From: Bimuria novae-zelandiae CBS 107.79
Taxonomy: Eukaryota > Ascomycota > Dothideomycetes > Pleosporales > Didymosphaeriaceae
Length of the DNA stretch: 64,000 bases
Assembly: GCA_010015655.1 (NCBI GenBank)
Contig: ML976706.1
Span: 392,364-456,363, forward strand
Direction of reading: 5' to 3'
Part shown: positions 51,640-62,530 of the stretch, in pieces
How the letters are laid out: the number at the start of each line of letters is the position of its first letter
How positions within the stretch are numbered: position 1 is the first letter of the stretch
The notes under the pieces: generated by a model
What the model was told of the DNA's origin: nothing
Databases searched by the model: none
The model's input: only the letters and a program-made list of their open reading frames with translations
Translations under genes and position numbers: made by a program

Positions 51640-54600
51640 TTAATTACTTTTACTTATCGCGGGACAAGTAAATTTTAAATATAACTATAGACTAAAGCTA
51701 CAAAGTAGCACACGAAGTTAAAGGACTTACGTAAATAAATACTATAAAGGCAACGTCTAGACCTATAAAGAGATAGAACCCTCCCTAATAAGTAATTAAG
51801 AAGAAGTCCTAATAAACACTTAACGCTAGCAAGACTATCTTTACTAAATAAAAAAGTTATAGAAACGAGAATAGGACCTTTTACTAAAGGTCTACGTTTT
51901 AGCGCGAATAATTATACGCAGCAAGCTATTAGCTTATAAAAGAATAATAGTTAGGGAAATAAAAGGATAGCCTCCTTATTTATAACTAAACTCTAGGCAT
52001 TAAAAGTTAACAAAAACGAAATATAGTAATTCCTAAGTAAGGTTAAAGCACTTATTAACCTCTAAGACACTCTTTAAACTCTACTATAAGGAGTAAGAGG
52101 ACTAACTAAAGAAATAGTAAGAGAGCGCTAAGAACCCCTAATAACACGATAATACACCTAATAGACAAAAGATACGAATTAGCTATTAAAAGTAAACTAA
52201 TAAATAGAGCTACTAGAGAGATTAATAGTGGAGCTTATCTTAAACTAAGGAAGAAGCCGCCGCCCTAAGATTCTTAACTTAGCCTACTTTAATAGTAAAT
52301 AACAGAATTACCGCTACTTTAAGATAGTAATATAATATAAGCTCCTAGAGGATAGGGACTAACTTAGAAATATACTTAAATATATTATTAGTTAATTAAC
52401 AGAACGTGCAGCGACAGTAAGAATTATATATCTAGACTACTACCTAGGGTGCACTAAAGCTAACCTCTAGAAGCTACTAGACTATAACTTTTATAACTAC
52501 CTAGCAAAAGAAATCGCGCGTAACTACTTACTTATAATATAATAAGGGAACTAAAAGCTTCGTGACTTTAACTTTAACTTTAATAACTATGCTATAGAAG
52601 CTAAGGAGTATAGTTAGGAGATTCTAAAGAACCTATACCTTTAAAGCCTCCGTAAGGACTTACGGGACTAAATAGTTATAGTAGATATAAATAATAATTA
52701 GGACCTTTAAGGGGTCTAAAAGAGAGTTAATAAGGTTAAAGAAAACCTTTTTTAAAATATATTATAGCTACTAAAGTTTTCTGCCAAGAACAAGGCGCTA
52801 GACAAAATAGATTAGGAACCTACCTAAGCTAACCCTAAAAGGATGTCTAGCCAATAAAGCCAAGATAAAAGACACTAAGCAACGGACAGAGCCACGGGAC
52901 ATAGGTCTAGTAACACCTAAAAACAAGCCACGTAGGTGTCGCGCAAGGTAATAGAAACCTATAAAAAGAATAGTTTCTATTTTTATTATAGAGATACAGG
53001 ACATCGCGTAAAGCAGTATAAACTTTTACTTATAATAAAGCTAGCATAAATTCGCGCCGCTACACCTGCTATTAAGGGATCCTCTAATAAAGAGTTTAAT
53101 ATAGCCTCTACTAATTTAAAAAACTAGGTCCTCCTAGTAATAGTCGCCGCTAGGAGGTAGAAGTAGGAAAAGGGCAAAAGACAAGTTTTAATAACTTTTA
53201 AAGGCTATAGCTAGACTTAACACTAGTAATAGTACACTCGCTTCTTAATAACATTATATTTATATTAACGATAATTAATTTAGGTTATTTAACCTTTAGA
53301 TTTATATTAGAAAAACTTATAATAAAAGCCTACCTACAGCGTAAAAACCTACCCTATCTATAAGAAGTTATTAGTATTAGAGGCATGCGGCTTTTCGTAC
53401 GCGAAGTAGTCTAATTAAAAGTAAATATTAATAGCTATATAGAATTAATATAGCTGTACGTCTTACCTAATAACGGGTTATACGACCTAATCCTTGGCCT
53501 AACCTAAATAAAAAAGAATAGGGTTAAACTAGCCCTAGCAAAAAAATTAATTTAGATTAGAAGTTTAGGTACCTGCATTCGTGACTAAGAAGGTAAGAAA
53601 CTATTAATAAAGCTTTAAGGGGTATTAGATATAGCCTTTATAGTCCTAAATTAGCGTAATTAACGCCTAGGAAACAGGGCTAAGGTGTTTTCTATATTAA
53701 TAAAGAATATATAGAAGGCGTTAACCCGCAAGCTAAAGGTAAACCTACGAGAGTTATTACCTAAAGCTTTTAAGGACTTATAGCGTATCTTTTATAGGGA
53801 ATAAGCTGACAAGCTCCCCCCGCACCGTGGACCTAGAGTGGATCTTTTTATCCCTCTCGTGAAAAAAGATAGCGAGACCCTAGAGATCCCCTATAGCCCT
53901 TTATTTAATATGTCTCGCGAAGAGTTGCTTGTCCTTTAAAAAGAGCTTAGATAAAGGCTTTATTTAAGTAAGTAAGTCTAGCGCCGCCGCCCTAGTATTA
54001 TTTACTAAAAAATCTAGCGGAGGACTGCGCTTTTACGTTAATTATTAAGCCCTAAACGCTATCTTAAAAAAGGACTAGTACCTTTTCCTATTAATTAGTA
54101 AGACCCTTTAGCTCCTCGTAAAGGCTAAATAGTTTAGTAAACTTAATATAATCTAAGCCTTCTATAAGCTTTAAATAGCAAAAGGCGAGGAATAGAAGAC
54201 GGCGTTTAAAATTTAATTTAGTCTCTATAAGTAGCTAGTAGTTCCTTTTAGCCTAGCTAACGCGCCAAGTACGTTCTAGTAGTATATTAATTAGGTACTA
54301 AAAAAGCACCTTAATAACTACTACTTAGCGTATATAAATAACGTTCTTATCTTCTTTAGTAGTAGCTAAAAAGACTATAAAGAGAAAGTACGTACTATAA
54401 TTTAAAAGTTAGGGGCCGCAGGACTACACTTAGATATTAAGAAATCTAAGTTCTATATTAAAAAGACTAAGTACTCTAGATTTATTATAAAAGTTAACAA
54501 GGGCGTAAGCATAAACTTAGATAAAATCTAAGTAATTTAGGAATAAGAGCTACTAACTTTAGTAAAAGGAGTCTAGAGCTTTGTAGGCTTTATAAACTTT

Positions 54601-56900
54601 TATTAGAGATTTATATAAGACTTCTCTAGCATAGTAAGCCCCCTTATAAAGCTTATTAGTAAAGGAGTAAAATTTATTTAGGGATAAGAGTAATAGCACG
54701 TATTTAACTTCCTAAAAATAGCATTCTATACGGACCCCGCGCTAGCCTACTTTAACCCTAAATAAGAATTAGTACTAGAAGTAGACGCCTTTAGCTAGTT
54801 AATTAGGGGATACTTCTCCTAGTATAATAATAATAGGATTCTACGCCTAGTGGCTTACTTTTTAGCGAAGAATAGCCTGGCAGAATATAACTACGCTATT
54901 TATAATAAAAAGATACTTGTAGTTATTAAATACGTAGACAAATAGGACTATATATATTAAGTAGTAAAGCACCTTACAGTTTATACTAATTATAAGAACT
55001 TTACGTATTTCGCTACTAAATAAAGGTTAGACAAACGACACGTTTAGTAGGCAGACACACTTAGTTATATTAACATAATATTTATATATAGACTAGGGTT
55101 AGTAAACTCTAGGGCGAACGCCCTCTCCTAGAGGGACTAAGACCTACTAAAGGACAGTAAAGATAATAAATTAAAGTTAAGGCACTTTACACTTCTTTAA
55201 GAAACTATTAGAAAAAATAGCTTAAAGTCTTTTATCCCCTAAACACCTACTACTATAAAGAAACCTAACTATACTAAAGTAGACAAGGACCTAGTGCTCG
55301 CTTACCTAACACGCCCTAAACTACCTATATTAACCCTTTAAGGAGGTAATAGCCTTGCCAAGCAACGCGAACTAGACTTTAATACTATATAGTAAGAAGT
55401 AGAACGTGATAAAGATAGTGCGTATAGCGAAATAAAGGCCTGTGTTAAGAACAGGCTTAGAAAGTTCGAACCCAGGTAGAAGTTATCTATTAGTATCTTA
55501 GAATATAGTATAGATAACCAAGGGTACCTACGCTATAGGTTAAGACAATAGGTACTAGAATTAGAACCTTTATAGATAAAGCTAATAGTAGTCGCGTATA
55601 GTTTTCTAGCTTTAGGATACTTAAGATAAGAAAATACCTATAAGATTCTTACTTAAGACTACTTCTTCTTAGGGATATCTAACTAAGTAAGGCAGTATAT
55701 TAAGAACTATAATATCTATAAAAGAACTAAACTATAAAAAGAAGCAAAATAAGGCCTGCTAAAACCCTTATTACTACCTAAATAAGGATAGAAGGATATT
55801 ATAATAGACTTTATTACTACCCTACCCGAGAGCGATAGCTACACGAATATTATAATAATTATAAATAGACTTAGTAAGGACCTTAAGTTTATTAGTCTCC
55901 TAAATCTTAATATACCTATAGTTATAATAGCGTTTCTTTAATACTAGGTAGTAGACCACTTCTTTCCCTCCTCTATTACATTAGACCGCGGGGGACAATT
56001 CGTGAGCGAATTTTAGACTACACTCTATAAATAAGCAGGTATTAACCAAAGACTATCTATAGTAAAGCACCTAGAGACAGACGGGTAGACAGAATAAATA
56101 AACTCTATCCTTAAAGCCTACCTCCGGGCGTACTATAACTAGTAATAAGATAATTAGATAAAGTGGCTTCTTATAGCCTAGATAGCTATTAAAGGGCGAG
56201 AAGCTATATTAATAGGAGTTAGCCTATTTTTCCTATCCTATAGCTAGAATGTTAAACTAGTTAAGAACTTCGGGGCACAGAGATTAGCCTTAAAGCTTAA
56301 AACTAACGTAAAAAAGGCCGCGAAGGCAATAATAAAAAAGTTTAAAAAGGTTTTTAACTTTACCTAGGCAAAAATAATAATAGCCTAATAAGAATAAGAG
56401 CGCCTAGCAAACTATTAACGCAAGGACGCTTTAATCTTAAAAGAAGGAAATAAGGTGTAGCTAAAGTATAAGAACTACTTCTAAAACTAACGTCTAAGTA
56501 AGAAGCTTGACTAGAAGCAAGGAAAGTTTACTATAAGAAAGGTAATAAACTTTTACGTAGTAAAACTAGACATCCTACCAAATATACACCTAAGGTTCTA
56601 CGTAGACAGGCTAAAGTTAGCCTTATTAAACCTTCTCCCTAGCCAAACCACTAATAACGCCCAGCCCGAAGCAATTATAATAAAAGAGAAGGAAGAAAAG
56701 TATAATATAGTTAATATATATAAAGAACACTAGTCCCGTAGAGGCAAGAGGGTAAAATACCTAGTATAGTAGGAAAACTACTCTTAAAGAACTTAAGAAC
56801 CTTATAGGAACCTTAACTAAGCTACTACGTTAAACTATTAAAAGAAGTTTACTAAGCTATATTAAAATCGCAACAGAAAACTCTCGATAAAATTCTACTA
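51640..56900 (+). pseudogene. Gypsy Gag-Pol polyprotein, heavily RIP-mutated
   Basis: A zinc-knuckle remnant near 52975-53030 reads FYFYYRDTGHRVKQY, with Tyr where Cys is expected (TGC to TAC). Reverse transcriptase begins near 53800 (ADKLPPHRGPRVD, SPLFNMSREELLVL). Its active site near 54331 reads YINNVLIFF, with Asn replacing both Asp. RNase H (AEYNYAIYNKKILVVIKYV) is at about 54880-54940, integrase (FITTLPESDSYTNI, LDRGGQFVSEF) at about 55800-56020, and a chromodomain-like end (YNIVNIYKEH, then YLV) near 56700-56800. Dozens of TAA/TAG codons make it inert. Confidence 0.82.
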
Positions 56901-57667
56901 TAATATCCCCTAAATTAGCTTTTATTAGGGCCTAAAGGAGGCTCTACGAAGCCTGCCTCGCTAAGCTAAAGAACCTAGCTAGATAAAAGTGTCTAAAATA
57001 AGGGTAGGAATAACATCGTTAAGAGATAAAATTAAGTATTAAAGCAAGAAGTTAAGAAGGAATTTTAAAAAAGTAACTTAAAAAACCTTTAAAACTACTA
57101 GGGATAACAAGGGGACTAAATAATTCCTATAGTAATAAGAGATAATCCTTATAAAAGAAGTAAGCCTTAGAAGCAAACTAAAGTAAGAAGGAAAGAGAAA
57201 CTAAGTAAAAAGGGTATCTTTAGCTACTAAAGGAATAGTAAAACCCTCTTTAATAATATTTAGGTCTACTTCTTCGCCCTCTAATATACTACTAAGGTTA
57301 AGGAAGCTATTATCCTCCTTACTTAAGCGCTCCCTAATTATAATAGCCTAAAGCCACTAGCGCAAGCCCTAGTAGGCTTAAGTAGGCATATTAGCTCCCG
57401 CGAGGACATTATCTATTATTTAGAGACTATCTATTATAATGCCCTTATCCACCACTATAAACTTACTAGAAAGCTATATAATATTAGCCTTAAAAGATAG
57501 CTTTATTATCTAAAAGAAACTTATAAAAGGGTTTTTACACTTTTAATAGAATACTTTAAAATTAGTAGCATAAATTTAAAAAAGGTTAGAAGTCTTCTTA
57601 ACCACAATAGTAATACGCTCTAAAAGCTAAATAGCCTTAAAAAAAAAGTAACAGGGCCCGAAGTAGT

Positions 57668-57739
57668 AGCAGTCTTACTCTTAAAAGAGGTATAGTAATT
57701 AATAGCAGTCTTACTCTTAAAAGAGGTATAGTAATTAAT
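57668..57739 (+). repeat. 36-bp tandem duplication within the gypsy element
   Basis: Two near-identical units begin agcagtcttactcttaaaag at 57668 and 57704. Confidence 0.85.
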
Positions 57740-58831
57740 AATAGCAACTTTATAAGTAGAATAGAACGTGTTAAGATTAATAAAAAAAGGTCTTTTATTC
57801 CTAACTACTCTTTAAAACCTTATTTATAAGGTAGCTTATATTAATAACTATAATATTAGCAAACTCTTCGCGGCCAACTTTATTAAGGGTAGGCTAAATC
57901 TAGGTAGGGGAAAGAGTTAGCAGAGCACACTCTAAAGTTATCTAAAATAAGTTAGACTAAAGTATACTTGTCTAGTGTAGCTAGCAAGCTTATAGGTATA
58001 GCACTTCTTACAGGATACTGTCTTGCCTACTAGCACCCACTAATAGACGCGTCTATAAGTAATATAGTTAATATACTAGCGCTTAATTATCGCGCGTAGC
58101 AAGATTAGACTTCAGAAACTAAGCTTATTAAGTTAGTAAGTGCGTACACCTAGGCTAACAAAGAACTAGAAAGGAGGTTAGAAGAGTAAAAAAGCAAGTT
58201 AGAAGGTAAGAAGAAATAAAAAAAGCGTAAAAGAGGGTCTAGAACTTACTTCGCGAGCTTTAAAAGGACTAAACTTCTTAATAAGCTAGCTAAGAAGGAT
58301 TACGCTAGCGTTAAATATAATAGCCTTATTTTAAAAGAGCTTAGTCTTTTTAAGTTAGTAGCTAAGTAACTATAATAGGGACGGGCCTTCCTCTATTTTA
58401 TTATTAAAGTTAGTAGTACGCCTTTAACGCTTAGGCGTCTTTATTACGTAGCTATTACGTAAAGGGCTAGCTATTTTATTAAAATAGTAAGGGGAATTAG
58501 GTCGCGAAGTTAGGGAAGACTAGGTTAAAAATAAGACGTTATAACGCACGAAGTTAAGCTAAGAAAAGAAAGAAAGCTTAAAAAAGTAAGATCTAAAAGC
58601 TAAGTAAGAAGTAATTTTATATATATAATAATAAGTAAACGCACTAGCGCGAACACACCACTATAGTAACTACTTATAGTAAGGATATAAAATTAAACAC
58701 GCGAGAATAGAACTAGTAAAAAGTTTATAATAGCAAGAGAATCGCAAGTAGATAATAAAACAACCACGAAGCTATATAAATAAGATAAGACGTAAAGATT
58801 TTTTTTCCCCTTAATAGAGGAAAGGAAGGTA

Positions 58832-58992
58832 TATAATAGGCTACGCCTAATTATTACTTTAGATCCTTAACCCTTAGTTATGCGAACCCTAGATATATAA
58901 GTTCAATGCCCGAAGCTTAACTTTAGACTCTCTATTAAATTTATAAGTATTCTTCTAGCACCTTTGGCTCCTTGAGCACCCAGCCCCTTACA
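58832..58992 (+). repeat. Gypsy 3' LTR
   Basis: 161 bp, ends CCCCTTACA. Its start is mutated (TATAATAGG). Confidence 0.85.
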
Positions 58993-59023
58993 TTCGTAAC
59001 GATCTAATAAATTAATAAATTAA

Positions 59024-59857
59024 TGTTAAGCCCTTCGGGCTAGCTGATCCTAAAGGAGACTAGGGTTAGTTTTCATGCAAGAGTACTATAAAGTAAGGAA
59101 GGTGTAACAGGAACAATCGCTCGTCAACACGAGAACCCTTGGCCAGTCAAGACAGGATTCGAGATCATCCGAAAACCGACACTCATCCGTATCGGACCAA
59201 TTTCGGATCTATCAGACCGATGGGGAACTACGGATCCGATTCGGACCTATTTCAGATCTATTAGACCGACGGTCAACCTAGGGCAGATATGTGCTAGCTA
59301 GCTATCTAGAAAGAGGTGTATTTAGAGGAGCTTAGGGCCTTTATAGTTTAGTACCTTTTTCGTATCCTTTCGTACCAGGCCTATAGGCACTTAATTTATT
59401 CGAGGCTACATTCTTATACACGCACTCCTATATGCCTCTACGAGGAGATACGCTAATATTAATCCTTTAGGTGACCTACGCCGATACAGAAGGGGTATTA
59501 ATATCTTACGCGTATTAATAGGGTTATTAGTATTAAACGTAGTACGTAATTATAAATAAATTAACTAGAGCCTAAGTATATTTTAAATAATACATTAATA
59601 ATATAGGTTAAATATAAGTATAGAAGGACTATACTTAGCGTTCCTATATACATGACTAATTCTATAATATCCCATGGTTCCATACTATCCCAAACGTAGT
59701 ACATGTGGAATCCCATGGTACAGTCACATGATCCTAATATCCTATGATCTTGGCGTGTGGGACATCGTAGGACATTACATAATCCTTGGTGGGGCAACAG
59801 CGCCACCTTTCGTTATAAAGTGTCTAATGTCGTTCCGTTAAACTTGGGATCCTAACA
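59024..59857. mobile_element. Solo LTR, 834 bp, TSD ATTAA
   Basis: Starts TGTTAAGCCCTTCGGG and ends GGGATCCTAACA, giving TG...CA with short inverted ends. ATTAA is duplicated at 59019-59023 and 59858-59862. No coding sequence is inside. Removing it rejoins the copia homology on both sides. The first 260 bp and the last 200 bp are less degraded than the middle. Confidence 0.75.
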
Positions 59858-59958
59858 ATTAATAATCTTACAATTATAGTTAAGGTTAATTATTAAGATA
59901 AATATTAACGAGCAAGGGCAAGATACTAAAAAGCTTTTAAGCTAATAAAAATAACTAT

Positions 59959-60003
59959 CCGCCTCCACCGCCTCCACCGCCTCCTCCTCCACCACCGCCG
60001 CCA
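59959..60003 (+). repeat. CCN-rich low-complexity tract
   Basis: About 45 bp of cctccaccg/cctcct triplets mark the sharp change from RIP-degraded repeat to balanced DNA. Confidence 0.7.
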
Positions 60004-61362
60004 CAATAAGGTGCAAAGAAACTATTCTTCTGGCTTTTTGGTTCTAGACCAGACATCTACCAGCTTATCGGCGCGCTCTCTGAGAAGCATCGACAAAATT
60101 ATCAATATCTATGGTAATATTTTACTTCATGGATATTAGGTGGACAAAGATAATGCACCTCGGAAGGGCTTGCCGACGTGTATGTGGGAGTGTTGGCACC
60201 GTAGTTCTTTGAGAGGGAGGTGGATGAAATAGTGTGATGGATTGTGGGTATGGTATATTGCTGGCAATACTAAGAGATCATGATATTCGGGTATGATATA
60301 GGTGATGGACATTCAGTCACTTGCCCCGATTACATACATCTGAGTCACGATTGCTGTATACTCGTCATTCTTTATAGGTACTAAACACTGGTCACACCAC
60401 TGTTACGCACTTGGTCCTTTCAAGGAGGGTTTCCTCAAAACCTCCAAGTAACTCAGTCCTCACATTTATCATACACTGTTCATTGTACCTTCCGCAGAAA
60501 CATTGGCTACATACGATGCTAGAAGTCTGGATGTTCGAATCGAGCGAGTGCCCTGGCCATGGGAGCTTCTGTATATGCGAATTGCCTGCCAGCTCTGCTT
60601 TTCACAGGCATCTTTGTCCTAGGACGCGACGGCGATGACCGCATCTTTTTGCTCCTGCATCAGAGGCTATTCTTAGGGCCCACGGCCAGGTTCAGTTGCG
60701 TATAAGTGCAGGTCCCAGAGAGGGAGCTTCGAGACCTCTGAACGCTCCCTCGTACGCGCAAGCAGTCGAATAAGGCCTGCCTGAGTTATTAGAAGCTCTT
60801 TCGTAAGGCTGTACTGTGATACTCTGGCTGTCATCGCCCCAACCGCGTAGGCATTTGTCTCGGGCGCTAACTCACGACGCACTGGAAAGCGTTTTACCAT
60901 CTGTTCCTTCTCCCAGCAAGGACTGGAACAAGAGCCCTCTTTCTGGCGTATCGGCAGACGTAGAATATACTCATCCCTGCGTGTTCTATTCCTACCTCTG
61001 CTCGCACGTGGCCATCGATGGCATGGCTCGTCCCACCCACCGCCGGTGCTTCCTCGACGAGGATTGTGCCTGGTAGGCGCTATCAAACCCCACACGAACA
61101 AGATCACGCTGAAACACCTCGAAGTATCGCACGCATGGAATACCCCTACGACTGGCACACTCATCGGTCGTCCACGCTGGGAGAGGGGGCACCCTTGACT
61201 GTGGGACTAGCGTCTGGCTACGCAGGATTTCACGTGCAGCACGAGCGAGGAGCAGTAACGGTAGAGTATATGAACGAGTGGGAGAGCATTAACAGTCCAT
61301 TCATCCACTATTTGAGCGCGCATTGCTCTCCATGCTAACACAACACAGACAAATGCGCAAGG
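60004..61362. other. Non-degraded region without a supported gene
   Basis: 1.36 kb. A minus-strand frame at 60673-61164 (163 codons, containing KRFPVRRELAPETNAYAVGA) and a plus-strand frame at 61018-61338 are open. They conflict with each other, and neither shows a known domain or signal peptide. One may be a gene fragment. Confidence 0.35.
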
Positions 61363-62125
61363 CTATCTAGCCATCCACTTCTCTTCGTTCTCAGGGGCAA
61401 TGGCATCCTCGTACTTATGATCCATAAGCCACTCATAAGCATCCTGCTTGTCTGCATTTTTTGAGTAAAACTCATGTAAGATGTTGTCTAGGTCTAGAAG
61501 GACAATAAGCGGATATTATAGCCATTAGAGGTAGGAAATTTACCATTGGGAGAGACACGTAGAGCAGGCTGCAAGGAAAACTGGGATGGGGTTTCCCTTA
61601 GTAGTACAAGAGTTGTATGCAATATAGTCCCTAAATATATGTTAACATTTATCACGCAAAAGAAAACTTTGCATACCTTTTGGTATAGTGAAGATGAAAG
61701 GAAGTTCAACGGACAGGCCGTTCTCCTTATCTTCGAAATAATTGTCGGCCGCCGTCCGGATAATCTCTTGCATCATGAATGTATTTGGCATAAGCGTTGC
61801 CGTATTCAAAGCTAAGTCTAGAATTAGTAAAGTACATAAATAGAGGCTGAGGGAACGTACCTATGCAATTCGTCCAGACATCGGCATTCTCATGGTTGTC
61901 CGGTGACTGTTCAAGCTGATCGTTGATGTCTAGTTCGTTCCTTCGAGCCTGTCGCTCAAACCAGAATGGTTTAAACGTTGAACCAGCATTAAGGCGCAAT
62001 AAAGTGGCCGGGAAGCTGGCATGAGTAGAAATGGCCGAATGACCACGTCGATGGGTATCTCTAATTATATGAAAGAGCCTAGCGCTTGCGGACAAGATAA
62101 TAGGCCGAGATGTCCCACTGAACAT
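61363..62125 (-). CDS. Tse2-like ADP-ribosyltransferase toxin-domain protein
   Basis: Exons 62125-61861, 61817-61677, 61630-61544 and 61493-61363 join in frame (introns 43, 46 and 50 bp) to 207 aa. An ATG at 62207-62209 would add 28 residues. The layout matches fungal proteins annotated with the Tse2 ADP-ribosyltransferase toxin domain: a block with TLMPNTFMMQEIIR, then IPKGTILHTTLVLLRETPSQ, FSLQPALRV, LDNILHEFYSKNA and a C-terminal WM motif. Tse2 of Pseudomonas is a type VI secretion toxin; the fungal members are abundant but of unknown role. There is no signal peptide, so secretion by the classical route is not indicated. No adjacent immunity-type gene is recognised. The frame is intact. 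The family call is from memory of the conserved pattern. Confidence 0.65.
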
Positions 62126-62530
62126 TGTAGATGGCGATGCGATTTGAGAGGAAAGTAAAAGCTTCTGCCGAGACGAGACGTTGGATTTTAAGGTTGGATG
62201 GTAGAACAAATATCCGAATGATTAATATCCGTGCACCGACACTAGCTACGAAAGAGATCGTACGAGTAATTAATTACAGTAGTTAGTAATATACGTTTCT
62301 CCAATGTTGATTATTAAACCCCTAATTCGAATTTTGGTTACGCGCCTTTCGAAGTCAAAGATTGGCTTCTTAGGAATAGCTATTAGGTAAGCTAGCCCAC
62401 CCGGATTCGAGTCACCCGGGGTTCCAACTCAACTGACTCGAATCACCCATCCACATGAAAAATCGAGTTTATTCTCTTAACACTATTACAATTGCTACTC
62501 TGTACACATAGACTAAAGCGTTCGAGCTAC
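62126..62530. other. Promoter of the Tse2-like gene and end region of the transposon
   Basis: 405 bp. Near 62400-62460, cgagtcacccgggg and gactcgaatcaccc form an imperfect repeat that could belong to the pogo-type element's terminal region. A definite TIR cannot be assigned because the other end is outside the window. Confidence 0.4.

Larger units (their letters stand above)
51473..58992 (+). mobile_element. Ty3/gypsy chromovirus, 161-bp LTRs, TSD TTCGT, RIP-degraded
   Basis: LTRs at 51473-51633 and 58832-58992 share cttaacccttggttatgcga-type sequence (with C/T changes) and start TGTAATGGGCTACG, mutated to TATAATAGGCTACG in the 3' copy. TTCGT flanks both ends (51468-51472 and 58993-58997). 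The order gag, protease, reverse transcriptase, RNase H, integrase, chromodomain is still readable. The element is 7.5 kb and sits in the old copia copy. About 1.9 kb between the chromodomain and the 3' LTR is unexplained. Confidence 0.88.
50726..59965 (+). mobile_element. Old copia copy, RIP-degraded, split by two later insertions
   Basis: Its LTR spans 50726-51012 (starts TGTCCGATTAC, ends before attaagag, as in the copia at 39376). Gag-region homology continues at 51050-51467 (atagccctattaacctttag matches atggccctatcgaccctcag). It resumes at 58998-59023 and again at 59858-59965, where the sequence parallels copia bases around 40040-40180. The interruptions are the gypsy element and the solo LTR. 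Homology ends near the CCN-rich tract at 59959. Confidence 0.75.

Noticed and set aside
53800..53840. Second piggyBac TIR (cccccgcaccgtgg)
   Set aside because: It falls in the gypsy reverse transcriptase codons for PPHRGP, and similarity stops after about 12 bases.
60673..61164. 163-codon minus-strand frame near the Tse2-like gene
   Set aside because: Overlaps conflicting plus-strand frames and shows no domain, splice partner or signal peptide.
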